A stretch of 9,079 nt of DNA, taken from positions 1 to 9,079 of the forward strand of contig JAFAGL010000289.1 of the NCBI GenBank assembly GCA_023422735.1, in the 5' to 3' direction. Below, piece after piece: positions 6,221 through 9,079 of the stretch; within the stretch, counting starts at the first letter, position 1, and each line of letters begins with the position of its first letter. This DNA is from Pseudomonadota bacterium. Its GTDB lineage: Bacteria > Pseudomonadota > Alphaproteobacteria > Rhizobiales > Rhizobiaceae. Made by a program: the position numbers and the translations under genes. The notes beneath the pieces were generated by a model. It was not told the DNA's origin and made no database searches. It saw only the letters and a program-made list of their open reading frames with translations.

Positions 6221-8329
6221 TCAGCCGGGTATTGCGTCCTTACCCGTGACCTTCAAGGCGAAGGCATAGGAATAGGCAATTTCTTCCAGCCGGGAGAATC
6301 GACCCGAAGCGCCCGCATGCCCTGCATCCATGTTGATGCGGAACAGCACGGGGTTGCCGGAGGTTGAGCGGTCGCGCAGGCGCGCCACCCATTTCGCCGG
6401 CTCCCGATAGGTCACGCGTGGATCTGTGAGGCCTGCGACGGCCAGGATCGGCGGGTAAGCGAGGGCCGCGACATTATCATAAGGCGAATAAGCGGCGATG
6501 GTCTTGTAATCGGCTTCCGAAGCGATCGGATTGCCCCATTCCGGCCATTCCGGTGGCGTGAGCGGCAGCGTGTCGTCGAGCATGGTGGACAAAACGTCGA
6601 CGAAGGGGACTTCCGCAATGATGCCGCCGAAAGCTTCCGGCGCGAGATTGGCGATCGCTCCCATCAACATGCCGCCGGCCGAGCCGCCCTGGGCGACGTT
6701 GCGATCATGGCTGGTGTAATTTTCCGCAACCAGATGCCGCGCAGCCGCAATGAAATCGGTGAAAGTATTCTGCTTGGCGGCGCGTTTGCCGTTTTCATAC
6801 CAGGCATAGCCCTTGTCCTTGCCGCCGCGAATATGGGCGATGGCGTAAACAAAGCCACGATCCACCAGGGACAGGCAGTTGGTGTTGAAGCTTGCCGGAA
6901 TGGTCATGCCATAGGAGCCGTAGCCGTAAAGAAGGCATGGCGCCGACCCGTCGAGCTTGGTGTCGCGGTGATGCAGGAGCGAAACCGGAACGAGTTCGCC
7001 ATCAGGTGCCGGTGCCATCACGCGACGGGTTACATAATCGTCCGGATTGTGGCCGGACGGGACTTCCTGCGTTTTCAGCAATGTGCGCTGGCGGGTCCGC
7101 ATGTCGTAGTCGTAGAGCTGCGCGGGCGTTGTCATCGAGGAGTAGGAAAAGCGGATGACATCCGTGTCATATTCCCAGGCACCGCCGAGGCCGAGCGAGA
7201 AAGCTTCCTCATCGAACGCGATAAGATGCTCTTCGCCGGTTGCGCGATCACGGACAACGATACGCGGCAGTCCATCCTTGCGTTCAAGTCGCACCAGGAA
7301 GTTTTCAAAAGCCATGACTGACAGGATCAGGCGGCCAGGCTCATGGGCGATCACTTCGCGCCAATTGGCGCGCGACGGATCCGTGACCGGCGCTTCCATG
7401 ATCTTGAAGTCTTTTGCACCATCGGCGTTGGTAAGAATGAAGAAAACGTCTCCACCTTCTTCAAGATCATACTGTACGCCCGTTTCCCGCGCCGCGACGA
7501 GCAGAGGTTCCGCCTGCGGTTTATCAGCCGGAAAAACGCGATATTCTGAAGTTTCATGGTCGTGGATCGAGATCATCATCCACTTGTTGTCGCGCGTGCC
7601 GCCGACTGACACGAAGAAGCCGGAATCCTTTTCTTCGAAAACGAGGCGGTCGCTTTCGGCAGGCGTGCCAAGCGCATGATAGAAGACACGTGACGGGCGG
7701 TGGTTATCGTCGAGGCGGGTATAGAAGAAGCCATCGCTCGACGCGTTCCATTCGCCTCCGCCGCCTGTGTCGGCCACGACGTCTTCAAGCTCCTCGCCGG
7801 TCGCAAGATCGCGCACGCGCAGCGCATAGAATTCCGAGCCCTTGTCGTCATAAGCCCAGAGCAGGCGTGCGTGATCGGGCGAATGATCGACGCTGCCCAG
7901 ATGGAAATACGGGCGACCGGCCGCTTCCTTGTCGCCATCGAAAAGCAGGGTCTGCTCACCACCTTCGCGCGGGGTACGAAAATATCGTGGCTGCTCGCCG
8001 CCGATCACATAGGAAGAACCGTAAGCATAGGGGCCATCCTTCATGGGAACGGACTGGTCGTCTTCCTTGATCCGGCCCTTCATTTCCTTGAACAGCGTGT
8101 CACGTAACGTAGCGCTATCCGCCATCATGCCCGTTTGATAAGCGGTTTCCCTTTCCAGATGGGCGCGGATCGCTGGGTCGAGAACGGTTGGATCGCGAAA
8201 CACATCCTGCCAGTTGTCGGCGCGCATCCAGGCATATTCATCTTCACGCGTGATGCCGTGGCGAGTGTCGCTCCAGGCGCGTTGTTCGCTTTGAGGTGAC
8301 GGCAGATCGGCGAAACGGATAGGATTCAT
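6221..8329 (-). CDS. ptrB: Oligopeptidase B (S9A serine peptidase)
   Basis: A 702-residue cytoplasmic serine peptidase of the prolyl oligopeptidase family that cleaves short peptides after arginine or lysine. The N-terminal part includes the DEYAWMRADNW segment (residues 30-40) and a seven-bladed propeller region (roughly 75-430) that limits access to small peptides. The C-terminal alpha/beta hydrolase domain carries the triad: S550 in GGSAGG, D636 in LTDPRV and H671 in DAGHAG. The LYGYGSYG segment (467-474) and the EWPEWGNP stretch (594-601) are characteristic of oligopeptidase B rather than prolyl oligopeptidase. The length is normal for the family. No signal peptide. The start at 8329 is supported by the family N-terminus, though its ribosome binding site is weak. 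It diverges from mucR across a 642-base gap and is followed by the MFS gene; no functional link between the two is evident. Confidence 0.96.
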   Translation of the reverse strand: MNPIRFADLPSPQSEQRAWSDTRHGITREDEYAWMRADNWQDVFRDPTVLDPAIRAHLERETAYQTGMMADSATLRDTLFKEMKGRIKEDDQSVPMKDGPYAYGSSYVIGGEQPRYFRTPREGGEQTLLFDGDKEAAGRPYFHLGSVDHSPDHARLLWAYDDKGSEFYALRVRDLATGEELEDVVADTGGGGEWNASSDGFFYTRLDDNHRPSRVFYHALGTPAESDRLVFEEKDSGFFVSVGGTRDNKWMMISIHDHETSEYRVFPADKPQAEPLLVAARETGVQYDLEEGGDVFFILTNADGAKDFKIMEAPVTDPSRANWREVIAHEPGRLILSVMAFENFLVRLERKDGLPRIVVRDRATGEEHLIAFDEEAFSLGLGGAWEYDTDVIRFSYSSMTTPAQLYDYDMRTRQRTLLKTQEVPSGHNPDDYVTRRVMAPAPDGELVPVSLLHHRDTKLDGSAPCLLYGYGSYGMTIPASFNTNCLSLVDRGFVYAIAHIRGGKDKGYAWYENGKRAAKQNTFTDFIAAARHLVAENYTSHDRNVAQGGSAGGMLMGAIANLAPEAFGGIIAEVPFVDVLSTMLDDTLPLTPPEWPEWGNPIASEADYKTIAAYSPYDNVAALAYPPILAVAGLTDPRVTYREPAKWVARLRDRSTSGNPVLFRINMDAGHAGASGRFSRLEEIAYSYAFALKVTGKDAIPG

Positions 8330-8971
8330 TCAAATTCAACTCTGATTAAAAGGATAGATGTTTTAGGGCCTGCGTGGTTTCTTGCGCGAAGCGTGAGATG
8401 GTATCATGTGACGGTACAAGCAACGAGTATCAAAAGTTATTGCGTTCGCAGACTTTATCGCGAAGGCTTCAAGAATTTTGTGAATAGCATGGGATTCTCG
8501 GTCTGGCGGCAAACTCGCGAGGCTGCTTGCCTAAATCCAGCCTTTATTTGCTTTATATATCCGTGAAGCAAGATTTGACCGTCGGTAATATTTAAGTGAT
8601 TTGTAACATGGTATGTTGCCCGATGGCTTTTTTAACACCTTTAGCCCGGCCTTCCGTGATGCTGATTAATGCTTTGCTACAATGACTTAAGACTTGAATT
8701 GACGTGTGTCGATTTATTTTGAGAAAAGTGGTCGGCTAGTCAGGGTTTGCTCAGTGATTGGCTAGACGACTTAGAGTATTCAAGTTTCCCCGGACGGCGA
8801 TTAGCTAGTTTAAAAAATATCGCTTTATATTGGGTAATATTAATTTGACATTAGATCGTGTCTTGGTCAAAAGGACTTAAGCTTTTTCGTTGTGCGGAGG
8901 ATATCGGCGAAGAGTGCAAACCAGCGCCTTGCGCGCAAATAATATCAGTAACTAATATTGAGGCCCCGAAT
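8330..8971. promoter_or_regulatory. AT-rich divergent intergenic region between ptrB and mucR
   Basis: A 642-base stretch with no convincing reading frame on either strand. It becomes clearly AT-rich from about 8540, with many TpA steps. It contains TAATATT at 8586-8592, 8835-8841 and 8953-8959, a TTGACA hexamer at 8845-8850 (a possible -35, but without a good -10 partner), an AACATGGTATGTT palindrome at 8605-8617 followed by a GCC/GGC mini-stem and six T at 8628-8633, and the palindrome CTCGCGAG at 8514-8521. It must hold the promoters of ptrB and mucR. Such a long leader leaves room for autoregulation or a small RNA, but I cannot define one. Confidence 0.55.
8940..8959. promoter_or_regulatory. 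Paired TAATAT elements beside the mucR ribosome binding site
   Basis: TAATAT at 8940-8945 and 8953-8958 are direct repeats 13 bases apart; AATAT at 8941-8945 and ATATT at 8955-8959 also form an inverted pair. They end right at the GAGG ribosome binding site (8960-8963). MucR proteins are known to bind AT-rich DNA with TpA steps and to repress their own genes, so this is a candidate autoregulatory site. Confidence 0.35.
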
Positions 8972-9079
8972 ATGGAAATTGGCGACAGCTCCGCGCGAAA
9001 CAACACCGCATTGATGGAACTGACTGCTGACGTCGTTGCAGCTTATGTAAGCAACAATTCGGTTCCTGCGTCGGACCTG
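8972..9079 (+). CDS. mucR: MucR/Ros-family zinc-finger transcriptional regulator, N-terminal fragment
   Basis: The first 36 codons; the rest runs off the right edge. The segment ALMELTADVVAAYVSNN followed by SVPASDL matches the conserved N-terminal oligomerisation region of MucR/Ros proteins (ELTA-x-V-x-AYVSNN-x-VP). The C-terminal Cys2His2 zinc finger that binds DNA is outside the window. In Rhizobiales, MucR acts as an H-NS-like silencer of AT-rich promoters, controlling envelope polysaccharide, motility and virulence genes. The ATG has GAGG 8 bases upstream. Paralogues exist in this group, so which copy this is rests on the remainder of the gene and on synteny. Confidence 0.9.
   Translation, partial: MEIGDSSARNNTALMELTADVVAAYVSNNSVPASDL

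Noticed and set aside
8575..8730. TTGACC (8575) and TTGACG (8699) as mucR promoter -35 elements
   Set aside because: No acceptable -10 hexamer at 16-18 bases from either.

Overview
The window looks like a chromosomal segment of an alphaproteobacterium of the Brucella/Ochrobactrum group (Rhizobiales). The clues are a GC-rich core with alphaproteobacterial codon use, an Fe-type SodB, an oligopeptidase B, and at the right edge the N-terminus of a MucR/Ros-family regulator. From memory, and not checked here, Brucella melitensis carries mucR, the oligopeptidase and sodB within a few genes of each other, which fits this order.

Layout, left to right. (1) Positions 1-1050, minus strand, visibly AT-richer than the rest: the start of a probable formyltransferase (cut by the window edge) and, overlapping it by a few bases, a NodB-type polysaccharide deacetylase. 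These look like the edge of a surface-polysaccharide cluster. (2) 1051-1407: a divergent intergenic region with short palindromes and no convincing gene. (3) 1408-2989, plus strand: a branched-chain amino acid aminotransferase (fold type IV PLP enzyme) and sodB, closed by a strong rho-independent terminator. (4) 3252-4644, plus strand: a two-gene unit for a periplasmic cytochrome c-556/c'-type protein and a membrane-anchored diheme cytochrome c. (5) 4645-6120, minus strand: a 14-TM drug-efflux MFS protein of the DHA2 type, convergent with the cytochromes with no base between the two stop codons. (6) 6221-8329, minus strand: oligopeptidase B, upstream of and co-directional with the MFS gene, separated from it by 100 bases holding two hairpins. 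(7) 8330-8971: a 642-base AT-rich divergent regulatory region. (8) 8972-9079: the first 36 codons of mucR.

Functionally this is mostly a set of conserved housekeeping, redox-stress and envelope genes. I see no defence system, mobile element, CRISPR array, tRNA or rRNA. The points most worth a second look are the overlapping formyltransferase/NodB-deacetylase pair, the operator-like palindrome just before the MFS gene, the repeated TAATATT elements in front of mucR, an unusual active-site loop in the aminotransferase, the orphan cytochrome pair, and the zero-base convergent junction. I do not see clear evidence for a wholly new biological system.
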